Below, piece after piece: positions 33,838 through 42,588 of a stretch of DNA of 43,128 bases. The position numbers and the translations under genes were made by a program. Each line of letters opens with the position of its first letter. The first letter of the stretch is position 1. The stretch is from Azospirillum sp. TSH64 (GTDB taxonomy: Bacteria; Pseudomonadota; Alphaproteobacteria; Azospirillales; Azospirillaceae). Location of the stretch: positions 2,720,348 to 2,763,475 of the forward strand of contig NZ_LGQW01000015.1 of the NCBI RefSeq assembly GCF_003116035.1, in the 5' to 3' direction. The notes beneath the pieces were generated by a model that saw nothing but the letters and a program-made list of their open reading frames with translations, made no database searches and had not been told where the DNA came from.

Positions 33838-34890
33838 CTAGCTGCGGCGCAGAACCCGCACAAGCAGAACGCTGAGCAGGATCGTTCCAAACAATCGCAG
33901 CGTCTGCAGGGTCAGGATGAAAGGCACGTCGGCCGCGCTGCCCAGCGCCACCACGGTGACGGAATCCAGCCCGCCGGGACTGGTGGCGAGATAGGCGGTC
34001 AGCGGATCCTTCCCGGTCAGCCTGCTGAGCATCCAGGCCGACCCGACCGACAGGAGCACAAGGCCGAGGGTGGACAGCAGCATGGCCGGGATCGAACTCA
34101 CGAGGTCGCGCAGCAGGTCGCGGCGAAAACGCAGACCGGTGGTCCAGCCGATGATGGCGAAGGCGACGGCGATCAGCCAGCTTGGCGCGTCGAGCGTCAC
34201 CAGACCGGACATGCCGAGCACGCCGCCGAGCAGGATCGGCCCCAGCAGCGGCCCCGCCGGCAGCCGCAGCACGGTGCCGAGCCAGCCGCCGAGAAGCGCC
34301 ACCCCCACCAGCGTCAGGGTGGAAAGCGGCGTTGCCATCGACACGGCGGCAGCCGCGGTGGCGCCGGCAAGGGGGGCACCGGCCGGAACACCCAGCAGGA
34401 AATGGCAGGCCAGCGACGCAAGGACGACGACGACGATGACCCGGAGATACTGCATCACCGCGACGAAACGGGGGTCGCCGCCGAAATCGCCGGCCATGGC
34501 GATCATCGCCGGGGCGGCACCCGGCATGGTACCCCACAGGGCGGTGCCGGCCGGCAGCCGGCCCGAGCGTTCCAGCAGCCAGCCGACCAGAACGGCCCCG
34601 GCCATCATGCTCGTCAGAGCCACCAACATCGGGAACCAGTGCAGGGCCACGTCATGGAGGATCGACGCGTCGAGCGAGCGCGCCACCACCCCGCCGGTCA
34701 GCGCCTGGGCGAGCCACAGGGACCGCTTGGGCAGTTCGATGGTCGAACCGCGCACCCCGAGGATCACGGCGGCGAACATCGGGCCGAGCAGCACCGCCCC
34801 CGGCACGGTCGCCACGGTGAACAGGCCGGTGAACAGGAGGGTGGCCGCCACCAGCAGGCACCACTGGAGAGGAATGGGCAGGGAACTCAT
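33838..34890 (-). CDS. AbrB-family (PF05145) integral membrane protein, putative transporter or regulator
   Basis: Polytopic inner-membrane protein of 350 residues with about ten hydrophobic spans in two internal repeats, each with a glycine-rich core: GTMPGAAPAMIAMAGDFGGD in the first half and ATSPGGLDSVTVVALGSAAD in the second. This is the AbrB duplication family (TIGR03082), often labelled ammonia monooxygenase by old annotation error; it has nothing to do with the sporulation regulator or with ammonia oxidation. The family's function is uncertain. The ATG at 34890 starts immediately before the first span. It lies between an amide-type hydrolase gene and the GntR regulator and may export or import a product. 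Confidence 0.87.
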   Translation of the reverse strand: MSSLPIPLQWCLLVAATLLFTGLFTVATVPGAVLLGPMFAAVILGVRGSTIELPKRSLWLAQALTGGVVARSLDASILHDVALHWFPMLVALTSMMAGAVLVGWLLERSGRLPAGTALWGTMPGAAPAMIAMAGDFGGDPRFVAVMQYLRVIVVVVLASLACHFLLGVPAGAPLAGATAAAAVSMATPLSTLTLVGVALLGGWLGTVLRLPAGPLLGPILLGGVLGMSGLVTLDAPSWLIAVAFAIIGWTTGLRFRRDLLRDLVSSIPAMLLSTLGLVLLSVGSAWMLSRLTGKDPLTAYLATSPGGLDSVTVVALGSAADVPFILTLQTLRLFGTILLSVLLVRVLRRS

Positions 34891-35045
34891 GATGGACGAT
34901 CTGTCGGGTGGCGGGCCACCGCTCCTTGAGGGTGTTTGGGGAACAGCCGTTCCCTTCGGGTTGGGGCATCGCAGGTGCGGACCATGAACGGTCCCGCCCG
35001 ATGCGGTTGCCCCACCCTTCGGGGAACCTTGACAGAGCCGGCCGA
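34891..35045. other. Gap between hydrolase and AbrB-type genes
   Basis: 155 bp with no gene seen. A long frame reads through it in phase with the AbrB-type gene but has no family similarity. A separate promoter for the AbrB-GntR pair could lie here. Confidence 0.35.
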
Positions 35046-35747
35046 TCAGGCCGGCTGGCCCACCGCCCGGGTCCCGGCATGAGCGCCGGTCTGGGCGCTG
35101 GCATGGGCGCTGACATGGGCGCTGACATGGGCCATGACGTCCGCCACCGGCAGCACGTCGCCGTATTTGGCGTTCATGTCGAACAGCGCGGCCTCGTGCG
35201 GAGCCGGATGGCGGTCGCCGACGCATTCCGCCGGAACGATGACACGGAAGCCGTGCGATACCCCGTCCACCGCCGTTGCGCGGACGCACCCGCTGGTCGA
35301 GCAACCGGTGACGATCACCGTGTCGCATTCCAGCACGCGCAGCATGGTGCTGAGCGGCGTGCCGAAGAAGGCCGAGGAGTGATGCTTCACCAGCACGATG
35401 TCCCCCGCTTCGGGCGTGACGCGGGCGTCGAAATTGGCCAGCGGGTTGTCGGCGGTGAAGGCCCGCAGGGCCGGCACCTTCTTCACGAACATGCCGCCCT
35501 CGCTGCCCGCCTCGTCATAGACGACCTTGGTATAGATCACCGGCAGCCCGGCCCGGCGGGCGGCCGCATAAAGCGGGACGCTCGCCTCGACCGCGTCCAC
35601 CACGCCCTGCCCGAAGAACGGTGCGCCGGGCTGGGTGTAGAAATCGATGAAGTCGATCGACAGCACGGCGGCCTTCCGGCCGAAGCCGATTCGGTTCTGG
35701 AAGACGCCGGAATAATTGTCCTTGAGTTCGTCGGTGACACTGAACAT
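35046..35747 (-). CDS. Isochorismatase-superfamily cysteine hydrolase (N-carbamoylsarcosine amidase-like), paralogue 1
   Basis: Cytoplasmic cysteine hydrolase of 233 residues. The catalytic triad of this family is visible as Asp32 (AVLSIDFIDF), Lys121 (IVLVKHHSSAFFGT) and nucleophile Cys154 (VTGCSTSGCVRAT). Relatives cleave amide or carbamoyl groups (N-carbamoylsarcosine, maleamate, ureidoacrylate, biuret). The last ~35 residues, MAHVSAHVSAHASAQTGAHA and on, are an Ala/His/Ser-rich tail encoded by a 12-bp tandem repeat and are not part of the fold. It lies 12 bp after the dipeptide-type ATPase gene, so it is part of that operon. A second, clearly related hydrolase is encoded at 41765. Confidence 0.88.
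   Translation of the reverse strand: MFSVTDELKDNYSGVFQNRIGFGRKAAVLSIDFIDFYTQPGAPFFGQGVVDAVEASVPLYAAARRAGLPVIYTKVVYDEAGSEGGMFVKKVPALRAFTADNPLANFDARVTPEAGDIVLVKHHSSAFFGTPLSTMLRVLECDTVIVTGCSTSGCVRATAVDGVSHGFRVIVPAECVGDRHPAPHEAALFDMNAKYGDVLPVADVMAHVSAHVSAHASAQTGAHAGTRAVGQPA
35095..35130. repeat. 12-bp tandem repeat, three copies
   Basis: GCGCTGRCATGG repeated three times (35095-35106 with one change, 35107-35118, 35119-35130), with a degenerate fourth copy on the left. It lies inside the hydrolase gene and is a multiple of 3, so it lengthens the protein by four residues per copy without a frameshift. Confidence 0.75.
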
Positions 35748-35759
35748 GGGATTTCGCCT

Positions 35760-36944
35760 TCAGACGGATTGCGGGGAGATCGGGCGGATGGGCGGATAGC
35801 CGATGTCCTGAAGGACGGCCGCCGCCACCTCGGATCGGGTTTCCGGGGTTTCGGGGAAATGGCAGGCGACCTGATCGCCGGCGCCCGTGCCGGTCTGGTC
35901 GCCGCAGGGGCGCAGCGCCGGCTGTTCCATCAGGCAGGCGCGCGGCAGCAGGGCATCGCCGCTGCGCTCGGTCGGCACGTCGCCGCCGGCCGCCACCAGC
36001 CGGGCGCGGTAGCAGCGGGGATGGAAACGGCAGCCCGACGGCACGTTGGTGGCCGAGCCGATCTCCCCCATCGTCACCGAGGTGCGGCGTCGCTTGCGCA
36101 TGCGGAGATCGGCAATCGGCACTGCCGACAGCAGGGAAACGGTGTAGGGATGCAGCGGCCGGCGGTAGAGCGTGTCGCGCGCGGCCAGCTCTACCACCGT
36201 GCCGAGATACATCACGGCGATGCGGTGGCTGACGTGGCGGACCACCGCGAGATCATGCGCGATGAACAGGTAGGAAAGCCCGCGCTCGCGCTGGATGCGC
36301 TGGAGCAGGTTGATGATCTGGGCCTGGATCGACACGTCGAGCGCCGACACCGGCTCGTCGAGCACCAGGATCTTGGGATCGAGCGTCAGGGCGCGGGCGA
36401 TGCCGATGCGCTGGCGCTGGCCGCCGGAGAACTGGTGCGGGTAGCGGTCGGCGTGCGACGGGTCGAGCCCAACGAGGCTCATCACCCCGGCCACCTTGTG
36501 CGGCCCCCCCTTTGGATCCCACAGGCCGTGGACCTTCAACGGCTCGGCGATGCTCTGGCCAATGGTGACACGGGGATCGAGCGAGCCGTAGGGATCCTGA
36601 AACACCATCTGGATGTCGCGGCGCATCGCCTGCATCGCAGCCTTCGGCACCTCGGTCACGTCGCGGCCGTCCACCAGCAGACGGCCGCTGCTGGGATCCA
36701 CCAGTCGCAGGGCAAGGCGGCCCAGCGTGCTCTTGCCGCTGCCGCTCTCGCCGACCAGTCCCAGCGTCTCGCCGGGATGGATCGCCAGCGACACCCCGTC
36801 CACCGCGCGCACCGGGGTGCCCGCCTTGCGGAAGAGGCCGCCGCGCCGGGTGAAGACGCGCGAGGCGTCGACCAGTTCCAGGGCCGGCGGCTGCCCGTCG
36901 GCGGCCCCCGATGCTGTCTGGAATCGGCTCTGGGTCTGGCTCAT
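35760..36944 (-). CDS. Dipeptide/oligopeptide-type ABC transporter ATP-binding protein (DppF-like)
   Basis: Second ATPase of the importer, 394 residues: Walker A GESGSGKST, Q-loop MVFQDPYGSLDPR, signature FSGGQRQRIGIARALTL, Walker B ILVLDEPVSALD, switch His in IAHDLAVVRHVSHR, and the oligopeptide-family C-terminal extension with Cys residues (CRFHPRCYRARL ... LPRACL) that binds an iron-sulfur cluster in relatives. The start overlaps the upstream ATPase stop (ATGA). The C-terminus is longer than usual by ~50 residues. Confidence 0.92.
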   Translation of the reverse strand: MSQTQSRFQTASGAADGQPPALELVDASRVFTRRGGLFRKAGTPVRAVDGVSLAIHPGETLGLVGESGSGKSTLGRLALRLVDPSSGRLLVDGRDVTEVPKAAMQAMRRDIQMVFQDPYGSLDPRVTIGQSIAEPLKVHGLWDPKGGPHKVAGVMSLVGLDPSHADRYPHQFSGGQRQRIGIARALTLDPKILVLDEPVSALDVSIQAQIINLLQRIQRERGLSYLFIAHDLAVVRHVSHRIAVMYLGTVVELAARDTLYRRPLHPYTVSLLSAVPIADLRMRKRRRTSVTMGEIGSATNVPSGCRFHPRCYRARLVAAGGDVPTERSGDALLPRACLMEQPALRPCGDQTGTGAGDQVACHFPETPETRSEVAAAVLQDIGYPPIRPISPQSV

Positions 36945-38014
36945 TGGGCAGCCTCCATCTGATCGAGCCGGTCGGCATGGAAACAGGCGCTGCGGTGGCC
37001 GCTGCGGTCGCCGGCCAGCGGCAGCGGGCGCTTGGTGCAGCAGTCGGCCCGGCCGCGGCCCAGCGTGCAGCGCGGTTCGAACGCGCAGCCGGGCGGCAGG
37101 CGGGCGACGTTGGGAGGCTGGCCCTCGATGGCCGGTAACTCCTCGTCCACCGGTCCGTCGAGGCGCGGAATGCTGCGGAACAGCGCGCGGGTGTAGGGAT
37201 GGCGGGGGTCGGAGAACACCTCTTCGATGGAACCGACCTCGACCAGCCGGCCTGCATACATCACCGCGACATCGTCGGCGTAGCGGGCGACGAGGCCGAG
37301 ATCGTGGGTGATGAGAACGAGCGCCATGCCTGTGTCGGCCTGAAGCTCGGCCAACAGGTCGAGAATTTGGGCCTGCACCGTCACGTCGAGCGCGGTGGTC
37401 GGCTCGTCGGCGATCAGCACCTTGGGGGACAGGGCGATGGCCATGGCGATCAGCACGCGCTGACGCTGGCCGCCGGAAAGCTGGTGCGGATAGTCGTCGA
37501 TGCGCCGCGCCGGGTCCGGGATCTGCACGCGGGCCAGCAGTTCGACGGCGCGGGTGCGGGCGGCGGCGCGGCTGAAATGGCCGTGCGCGCGCAACACTTC
37601 GACGATCTGTTCCCCGATGGTGAAGACCGGGTTCAGCGCGGTCAGCGGATCCTGGAAGATCATCGACACAACCGCGCCGCGCAGGCGGCGCAGCTGCTCG
37701 GGCGTCTGGCCCAGGACATCGGCGCCGCCGATGCGCACCTCGCCGCGCTGGACCCGGCCGGGGCTGGCGACGAGGCCGAGCGCCGACAGGAAGGTCATCG
37801 ACTTGCCCGAGCCGGATTCGCCGACCACCGCCAGCGTGCCGCCGGCCCGCACGGCCAGCGAGATGCCGTCGATGACGGTGATGGGACCGTCATCGCCGGG
37901 AAAGACGGTCGTCAGGTCGCGCAACTCCAGCGCCACCGGTCGCGGGACCGGAACGGGGGCCACCGGCGGCGGCGGGGCAACGGACAGGCCGGGGTGCGGG
38001 TTTGGGTTTGCCAT
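36941..38014 (-). CDS. Dipeptide/oligopeptide-type ABC transporter ATP-binding protein (DppD-like)
   Basis: First ATPase, 357 residues. A proline-rich N-terminal linker (LSVAPPPPVAPVPVPRPVAL) precedes the core: Walker A GESGSGKSM, Q-loop MIFQDPLTALNPVFTIG, signature LSGGQRQRVLIAMAIAL, Walker B VLIADEPTTALD, switch His in ITHDLGLVARYADD, and the C-terminal CAFEPRCTLGRGRADC cysteine segment. ATG 38014 has GAGG 9 bases upstream; the GTG at 38029 overlapping the previous stop is an alternative. Confidence 0.92.
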   Translation of the reverse strand: MANPNPHPGLSVAPPPPVAPVPVPRPVALELRDLTTVFPGDDGPITVIDGISLAVRAGGTLAVVGESGSGKSMTFLSALGLVASPGRVQRGEVRIGGADVLGQTPEQLRRLRGAVVSMIFQDPLTALNPVFTIGEQIVEVLRAHGHFSRAAARTRAVELLARVQIPDPARRIDDYPHQLSGGQRQRVLIAMAIALSPKVLIADEPTTALDVTVQAQILDLLAELQADTGMALVLITHDLGLVARYADDVAVMYAGRLVEVGSIEEVFSDPRHPYTRALFRSIPRLDGPVDEELPAIEGQPPNVARLPPGCAFEPRCTLGRGRADCCTKRPLPLAGDRSGHRSACFHADRLDQMEAAQ

Positions 38015-38025
38015 GGTCGGAGTCC

Positions 38026-38907
38026 TCACAGCAGCTTGCCGGACGAGCGGCGCATCTGCGGATCGAGCGTGTCGCGCAGCCCATCACCCAGCAGGTTGAG
38101 GGCAACCACCATCAGGGCTATGCACAGCCCCGCCGACAGCGAGATCATCGGGTTCGACGCCAGGAAGCTCTGACCGTCGGCGATCACGTTGCCCCAGGTC
38201 GGCGCCGGCGGCTGCACGCCCAGGCCAAGGAAGCTCAACCCCGCCTCTGCCAGGATGGCGGTGGCGGCGCCGATGGTCGCCACGACGATCACCGGGGGCA
38301 GGCTGTTGGGCACGACATGCAGGAACAGCAGCCGCAGATTCCCCATGCCGATGGCGCGGGACGCCTCGACGTAGGTGCGCGGCTTGATGGTCAGCACCAC
38401 CGCGCGCATGACGGCGGCGACGCGCGGGGTATAGGCCAGCGCCACGGCGACGATCACCGATTCCAGCGAGGAGCCGCGCGCGGCCACCAGCGCCAGAGCC
38501 AGCAGGAAGCCGGGGAAGGCCAGCAGGATGTCGATGATCGAGACGGTGATCCGCTCGACCCAGCCGCCGAAGAAGCCGGCGACGGCGCCGATCACCATGC
38601 CCAGCGTCAGCGACAGCGCCATCACGGCAACGGCGACCTGCAAGGAGATGCGGGTTCCCCAGATCAGCCGGGACAGCACGTCGCGGCCATACTGGTCGGT
38701 GCCGAGAAGATGCTGGCCCGAGGGGGCCGCCAGCGTATTGGCAAGGTCGGTGTCGAGCGGCGACCAGGGCGCGATCCAGGGGGCGGCGACGGCGATGACC
38801 AGCATCGCCGCCAGCAGGATCGTACCGATCAGGAATCCCGGATGGCGGAAGTAGCGCATCAGGGAGGACCGCCTGGGCGGGGCGGACACGGCTGCGGTTG
38901 CGGACAT
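38026..38907 (-). CDS. Dipeptide-type ABC transporter permease (DppC-like)
   Basis: Second permease, 293 residues: OppC_N-type N-terminus, periplasmic APSGQHLLGTDQYGRDVLSR (the conserved HLLGTDxxGRD text of DppC/NikC), five to six spans and the EAA loop EASRAIGMGNLRLLFLHVVP. ATG 38907 follows GGTGAG by 7 bases; a GTG at 38919 overlapping the DppB stop is possible. Confidence 0.93.
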   Translation of the reverse strand: MSATAAVSAPPRRSSLMRYFRHPGFLIGTILLAAMLVIAVAAPWIAPWSPLDTDLANTLAAPSGQHLLGTDQYGRDVLSRLIWGTRISLQVAVAVMALSLTLGMVIGAVAGFFGGWVERITVSIIDILLAFPGFLLALALVAARGSSLESVIVAVALAYTPRVAAVMRAVVLTIKPRTYVEASRAIGMGNLRLLFLHVVPNSLPPVIVVATIGAATAILAEAGLSFLGLGVQPPAPTWGNVIADGQSFLASNPMISLSAGLCIALMVVALNLLGDGLRDTLDPQMRRSSGKLL

Positions 38908-38915
38908 GATCGGTC

Positions 38916-39854
38916 TCACCGTGTGGACAGGCGCGGATCGACCAGCCCGTAGGCGAGGTCGAGCAGGCTGTTGACGAGGACGACGGCCACGGCCAGCACC
39001 AGCACGCCCGCCTGGACGAGCTGGTAGTCACGGGCCGAAACCGCCTTGAGGATCATCGAGCCGATGCCGGGACGGCTGAACACCACCTCGATCAGGATGG
39101 CGCTGCCCAACGACCAGGCGAAGGTGACGCCGACGATGGCGAGGATCGGGACGAGCGCGTTCTTCAGCGCCAGCCGCCAGACCACCCGGCGCTGCGGCAC
39201 GCCCATCGCGCGGGCCACCCGGACATAGTCCTGGCCCAGAACCTCCAGCATCGCCGAGCGGGTCAGCCGGGTTATGTAGGCGGCGACCGAGATGCCGAGC
39301 ACCCCGGCCGGCAGCACCAGATGGTGAATCTGGTCGAGGAAGCCCCCGCCCGAGCTGGCGCCCAGCGCCGGGAACCATTTCAGCTCCTGCGAGAACAGCA
39401 GGACCGAGGCGAGGCCGAGCCAGAAGACCGGAAAGGAAATGCCGAACAGGGCGACGACCATGATGAGCAGGTCGCTCCACGAACCCTGCCGTTCCGCCGT
39501 GACGATGCCGAGCGGAATGCCGATCACCACCGCGATGGCCAGGCCGGCGAAGGCCAGCACGGCGGAATCGGGCAGGCTGAGAAGGATTTCCTCCAGCGCC
39601 GGCCGCCCGGTCACGACCGAGGCGCCGAAATCCCCGGTCAGGGCGCGCAGGGCGTAAAGCCCGTACTGCACGATCACCGGGCGGTCGAGGCCGAGTTGGG
39701 CGCGCAGTGTCGCCAGCGCCTCCTCGGTCGCGTAATCGCCCAGCATGTATTGCGCGGGATCGCCCGGAATCATGCGGACGAGGAAGAAGGTCACGGTCAC
39801 GATGCCGAACACCGTGATCGCGAGCTGCGTCAGTTGACGGAGGAGGCGATCCAT
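38916..39854 (-). CDS. Dipeptide-type ABC transporter permease (DppB-like)
   Basis: First permease, 312 residues: FFLVRMIPGDPAQYMLGDYA near the N-terminus is the DppB/GsiC hallmark, QLGLDRPVIVQYGLY follows, and the EAA loop is RVARAMGVPQRRVVWRLALK. Six spans. Four bases separate it from the binding-protein stop, so the genes are tightly linked. Confidence 0.94.
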   Translation of the reverse strand: MDRLLRQLTQLAITVFGIVTVTFFLVRMIPGDPAQYMLGDYATEEALATLRAQLGLDRPVIVQYGLYALRALTGDFGASVVTGRPALEEILLSLPDSAVLAFAGLAIAVVIGIPLGIVTAERQGSWSDLLIMVVALFGISFPVFWLGLASVLLFSQELKWFPALGASSGGGFLDQIHHLVLPAGVLGISVAAYITRLTRSAMLEVLGQDYVRVARAMGVPQRRVVWRLALKNALVPILAIVGVTFAWSLGSAILIEVVFSRPGIGSMILKAVSARDYQLVQAGVLVLAVAVVLVNSLLDLAYGLVDPRLSTR

Positions 39855-39858
39855 GGCG

Positions 39859-41421
39859 TCACCCGGCCAGCACGACGGGATAGGCGCTCATGGTGAAGAG
39901 CGAGTTCTGGACGAAGCCGGTCACCGCCTTGGTGTGGGCGATGTAGAGACGGTCGGCATAGAGCGGCACGATGGGGGCGTCGCCCATCACCTTGGCCTGG
40001 ATCTTCCCGTAGACCTCCTTGCGGGCGGCGTCCCCCTGGGCCTTGCGGGCGGCGGCGATCAGATCCTCGACGCCCTCGTAATGCGAGGTGTTGAGGCCCG
40101 GCGGGAAGGACGACTTGGCGAACATCGACAGGATGGGGCTGTCGGGATCGGGAGCGCCGACCACGCCGGTGATGCAGGTGGGGACGGTTCCCTTGTTGCG
40201 CGCCTGGAGATAGGCACCGCGCTCCAGCACCTTGATCTTGGCGTCGATGCCAACGGCGGCGAGGTCGCTGGCGATCGGCACGACGATCTTGTCGTAGGGG
40301 TTGGCGCCCGGTGCCACCAGATCGAGCGTGAAGGGTCCGACGCCGGCCTCCTTCAGCAGCGCCTTGGCCTTCTGCGGGTCGTAGGGGTAGGCCGGCACCG
40401 TGTTGGTGAACTCCTGGAAGGAGGAGGTCAGGAAGCCGTCCGATTCGGTCTTGGTGCCCTTGAAGAAGCCGTCGATCAGCGCCTTGCGGTTGATGGCGTG
40501 GCTGATGGCCTGGCGGACTCGCAGGTCGTTCAGCGGCTTGATGCTGGTGTTGAGGATCAGGTTGATGGTGTGGTTGGCGTCGCGGTCATGCACCGTCACC
40601 ACGCCGCCGCTCTTCAGGCGCTGTATGATCTCCGGCTGCTGCAGACCGAAGAAGATGTCGATCTCGCCGTTCTCCAGCGCGATGGCCGCCGCCGTCTCGT
40701 CCTTGATGACGCGGAACAGCAACTCCTCCACCTTCGGCGCGCCGGCGAAATACTCCTTGTTGGCGGACAGCCTGACCTCGCGGCCCGGGGTCCAGACCTG
40801 GAAGACGAAGGGGCCGGTGCCGACCGGGTTCAGCGCGTAGGCCTTCTCGCCAATCTCGCCCAGCGCCTTGCGGCTGAGGATCCAGCCCTGGTTGAAGGCC
40901 GACACCTTGTGCAGGAAGCCCGAGTTCGGCTCCTTCAGGGTGATGACCACGCGGTCTGGTGCCGGCGTCTCGACCGACTTGATGGAGGCGAGCTGGCCGG
41001 CGTAGCTGCTGCCGGTCTGCGGGTCGAGCACCCGCTCGAAGGAGAACTTCACGTCGTCGGAGGTGAAGGGTCCGTAGTTCTTGTGCCAGACGACGCCACT
41101 GCGCAGCGCGAAGCTGTAGACGGTGCCATCGGGCGAGATCTCCCAGGAAGTGGCAAGGTCGGGAACCAGGGCGTTGCTCGCCTCGTCGTACTTGACCAGC
41201 CCGTTGTAGATCTGGGTGGCGACCGTCTGGTTCTCGATCTGGAAGATGCGGGCGGGGTCGAGGTTGCCGATGTCGCTGCCGATGCGCACACGCAGCACCG
41301 GAGGGGCGGCGACGGCGTCGAGCGGCCATCCGCTGCCCGCCACCAGCGCACCGGCTGCCAGCAGAGTGCCGAACTGCCGGCGATTCACTCCGTTCCGCTC
41401 CTGTCGATGGGTCCCGACCAT
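39859..41421 (-). CDS. Extracellular solute-binding protein family 5 with Tat leader
   Basis: Periplasmic receptor for peptides, nickel, opines or similar solutes, 520 residues. The leader VNRRQFGTLLAAGALVAGSG carries a twin-arginine motif, so it is probably exported folded. SBP_bac_5 landmarks include LVPDLATSWEISPDGTVYSF, LRSGVVWHKNYGPFTSDDVK and NDLRVRQAISHAINRKALI. The ATG at 41421 has AGGAG 5-9 bases upstream; the longer frame to 41490 adds an unsupported tail. First gene of the operon receptor-DppB-DppC-DppD-DppF-hydrolase. Confidence 0.93.
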   Translation of the reverse strand: MVGTHRQERNGVNRRQFGTLLAAGALVAGSGWPLDAVAAPPVLRVRIGSDIGNLDPARIFQIENQTVATQIYNGLVKYDEASNALVPDLATSWEISPDGTVYSFALRSGVVWHKNYGPFTSDDVKFSFERVLDPQTGSSYAGQLASIKSVETPAPDRVVITLKEPNSGFLHKVSAFNQGWILSRKALGEIGEKAYALNPVGTGPFVFQVWTPGREVRLSANKEYFAGAPKVEELLFRVIKDETAAAIALENGEIDIFFGLQQPEIIQRLKSGGVVTVHDRDANHTINLILNTSIKPLNDLRVRQAISHAINRKALIDGFFKGTKTESDGFLTSSFQEFTNTVPAYPYDPQKAKALLKEAGVGPFTLDLVAPGANPYDKIVVPIASDLAAVGIDAKIKVLERGAYLQARNKGTVPTCITGVVGAPDPDSPILSMFAKSSFPPGLNTSHYEGVEDLIAAARKAQGDAARKEVYGKIQAKVMGDAPIVPLYADRLYIAHTKAVTGFVQNSLFTMSAYPVVLAG

Positions 41422-41764
41422 GGCCTGCTCCTGTGTCGTCTGGAATTGGTTGGGCGGTGGCTGCAGATGGCCTCGCAAGAATGCACACAATCTGCGCTAT
41501 GCCGATGCGACAAGGGGAATAGCAGAAACCGTACCATCCCTGACAAAAGCGCTCAGGAATTCCATGAATTCTTATTTATCAGTGAGTTATTTTGTTAGTT
41601 CAAAGAACATTCGTACATACCGCGATATGGAAAATTGCGTGCTCCGTGGGCATCTGCACCGCTCAAATGGCGAAACTATGGACTTTGAATGCATATTAAA
41701 CTGACTGTATGCTTTTTCTGCGCTTGTCATCCGGCGCTCCCACCGGAAAAGGACATCACCCGAC
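41422..41764. other. Divergent promoter region of the importer and hydrolase/amidase genes
   Basis: 343 bp with an AT-rich core (about 41560-41730) and no intact gene. It holds the inverted repeat GAATTC-cat-GAATTC (41558-41572), the rightward promoter described separately, and presumably the GntR regulator's binding site. Confidence 0.5.
41685..41713 (+). promoter_or_regulatory. Sigma-70-like promoter before the second hydrolase, with overlapping inverted repeat
   Basis: -35 TTGAAT (41685-41690), 17-bp spacer, -10 TATGCT (41708-41713), about 50 bp before the ATG at 41765. GCATA (41691-41695) and TATGC (41708-41712) form an inverted repeat across the spacer and -10, a position where a repressor such as the GntR protein would block transcription. 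Confidence 0.45.
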
Positions 41765-42394
41765 ATGAGCGACCTTTCCATCTACGAACGCCAGGGACTC
41801 GGCCAACCGCTCGGCTTCGGCCGCAAGACGGCGCTGCTGGTCATCGACTTCCAACTCGGCTTCACCCGTGAGGACGCCTTCGGCGGCTTCAACATCAACG
41901 ACGCGATCACGGCGACCGCCGAACTGTTGGAGCACGCCCGCGCCTTGGGGATGCCGATCGCCCACGCCTGCTTCATCGCGCCGGACGCGGTCGGCGGCAT
42001 CGGCCCCTTCGGCGAGAAGATCCCCAACCTGCTGAAGCTGACCGAGGACGCACCGGACACCGCGTTCGCCCCGGCGGTGACGCCGCGGGAGGGCGAATAC
42101 ATCGCCCGCAAGCAGCATGCCTCGGCCTTCTTCGGCACCGGCCTGTCGACCTGGCTGCGCGCCAACGGCGTCGATACGCTGCTGGTGACCGGCTGCACCA
42201 CGTCGGGCTGCGTGCGGGCCAGCGTGATCGACGCCTCCGCCCACGGGCTGCGGCCGATCATCGTCGAGGAGTGCGTCGGCGACCGCGCCGAGGAGCCGCA
42301 CCGCGCCAACCTGTTCGACATGCGGCAGAAATACGCCGACGTGACGTCGCTCCAGGCCGTCATCGCCCACATCGGCATGGCCAAGGCGGCCTGA
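41765..42394 (+). CDS. Isochorismatase-superfamily cysteine hydrolase (N-carbamoylsarcosine amidase-like), paralogue 2
   Basis: Cytoplasmic hydrolase of 209 residues with the triad Asp28 (LLVIDFQLGF), Lys116 (YIARKQHASAFFGT) and Cys149 (VTGCTTSGCVRAS). It shares with paralogue 1 the G-FGRK start, the K-H-SAFFGT block, VTGC-TSGCVRA and the closing IV-ECVGDR---PH-A-LFDM--KY-DV, so the two arose by duplication or belong to one subfamily. It begins 3 bases after a CCG-rich leader at the ATG 41765, with AAAAGGA about 11 bases upstream. An amidase gene follows 194 bp downstream. The two could act on successive amide bonds. Confidence 0.9.
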   Translation: MSDLSIYERQGLGQPLGFGRKTALLVIDFQLGFTREDAFGGFNINDAITATAELLEHARALGMPIAHACFIAPDAVGGIGPFGEKIPNLLKLTEDAPDTAFAPAVTPREGEYIARKQHASAFFGTGLSTWLRANGVDTLLVTGCTTSGCVRASVIDASAHGLRPIIVEECVGDRAEEPHRANLFDMRQKYADVTSLQAVIAHIGMAKAA

Positions 42395-42406
42395 GCGCGG
42401 GCAACC

Positions 42407-42443
42407 GCATGCTCCTTCTCCCACCCCGGGAGAGGGAGCATGC
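42407..42443. repeat. Palindromic intergenic element (hairpin)
   Basis: GCATGCTCCTTCTCCC (42407-42422) and GGGAGAGGGAGCATGC (42428-42443) pair at 15 of 16 positions around a 5-base loop. A second CTCCC/GGGAG palindrome lies near 42535-42549. The text resembles the dispersed CTCCC...GGGAG palindromes common between genes in high-GC alphaproteobacteria. It may end the hydrolase transcript or stabilise its 3' end. Confidence 0.6.
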
Positions 42444-42588
42444 GGAGCATGGGAAGGGTGAGCGGCTCTCGGCACATGGGTTTCGTCACACCCGCCAGCC
42501 CCTTACCCTCCCCGCTCCGCGGGCTCCCTCCGTCTCCCGGGACGGGAGAGGGCTTTAGCCCCCCCTCGCCAACCGAAAGCAGCAGCGC

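Noticed and set aside
33838..34890. Annotation as ammonia monooxygenase
   Set aside because: This label is a propagated error for the PF05145 membrane family; no copper-site or AmoA features are present.
39853..41598. A 581-codon plus-strand frame opposite the family-5 binding protein
   Set aside because: Low-complexity Gly/Asp/Val/Leu text with no motif; the minus-strand receptor is unambiguous.
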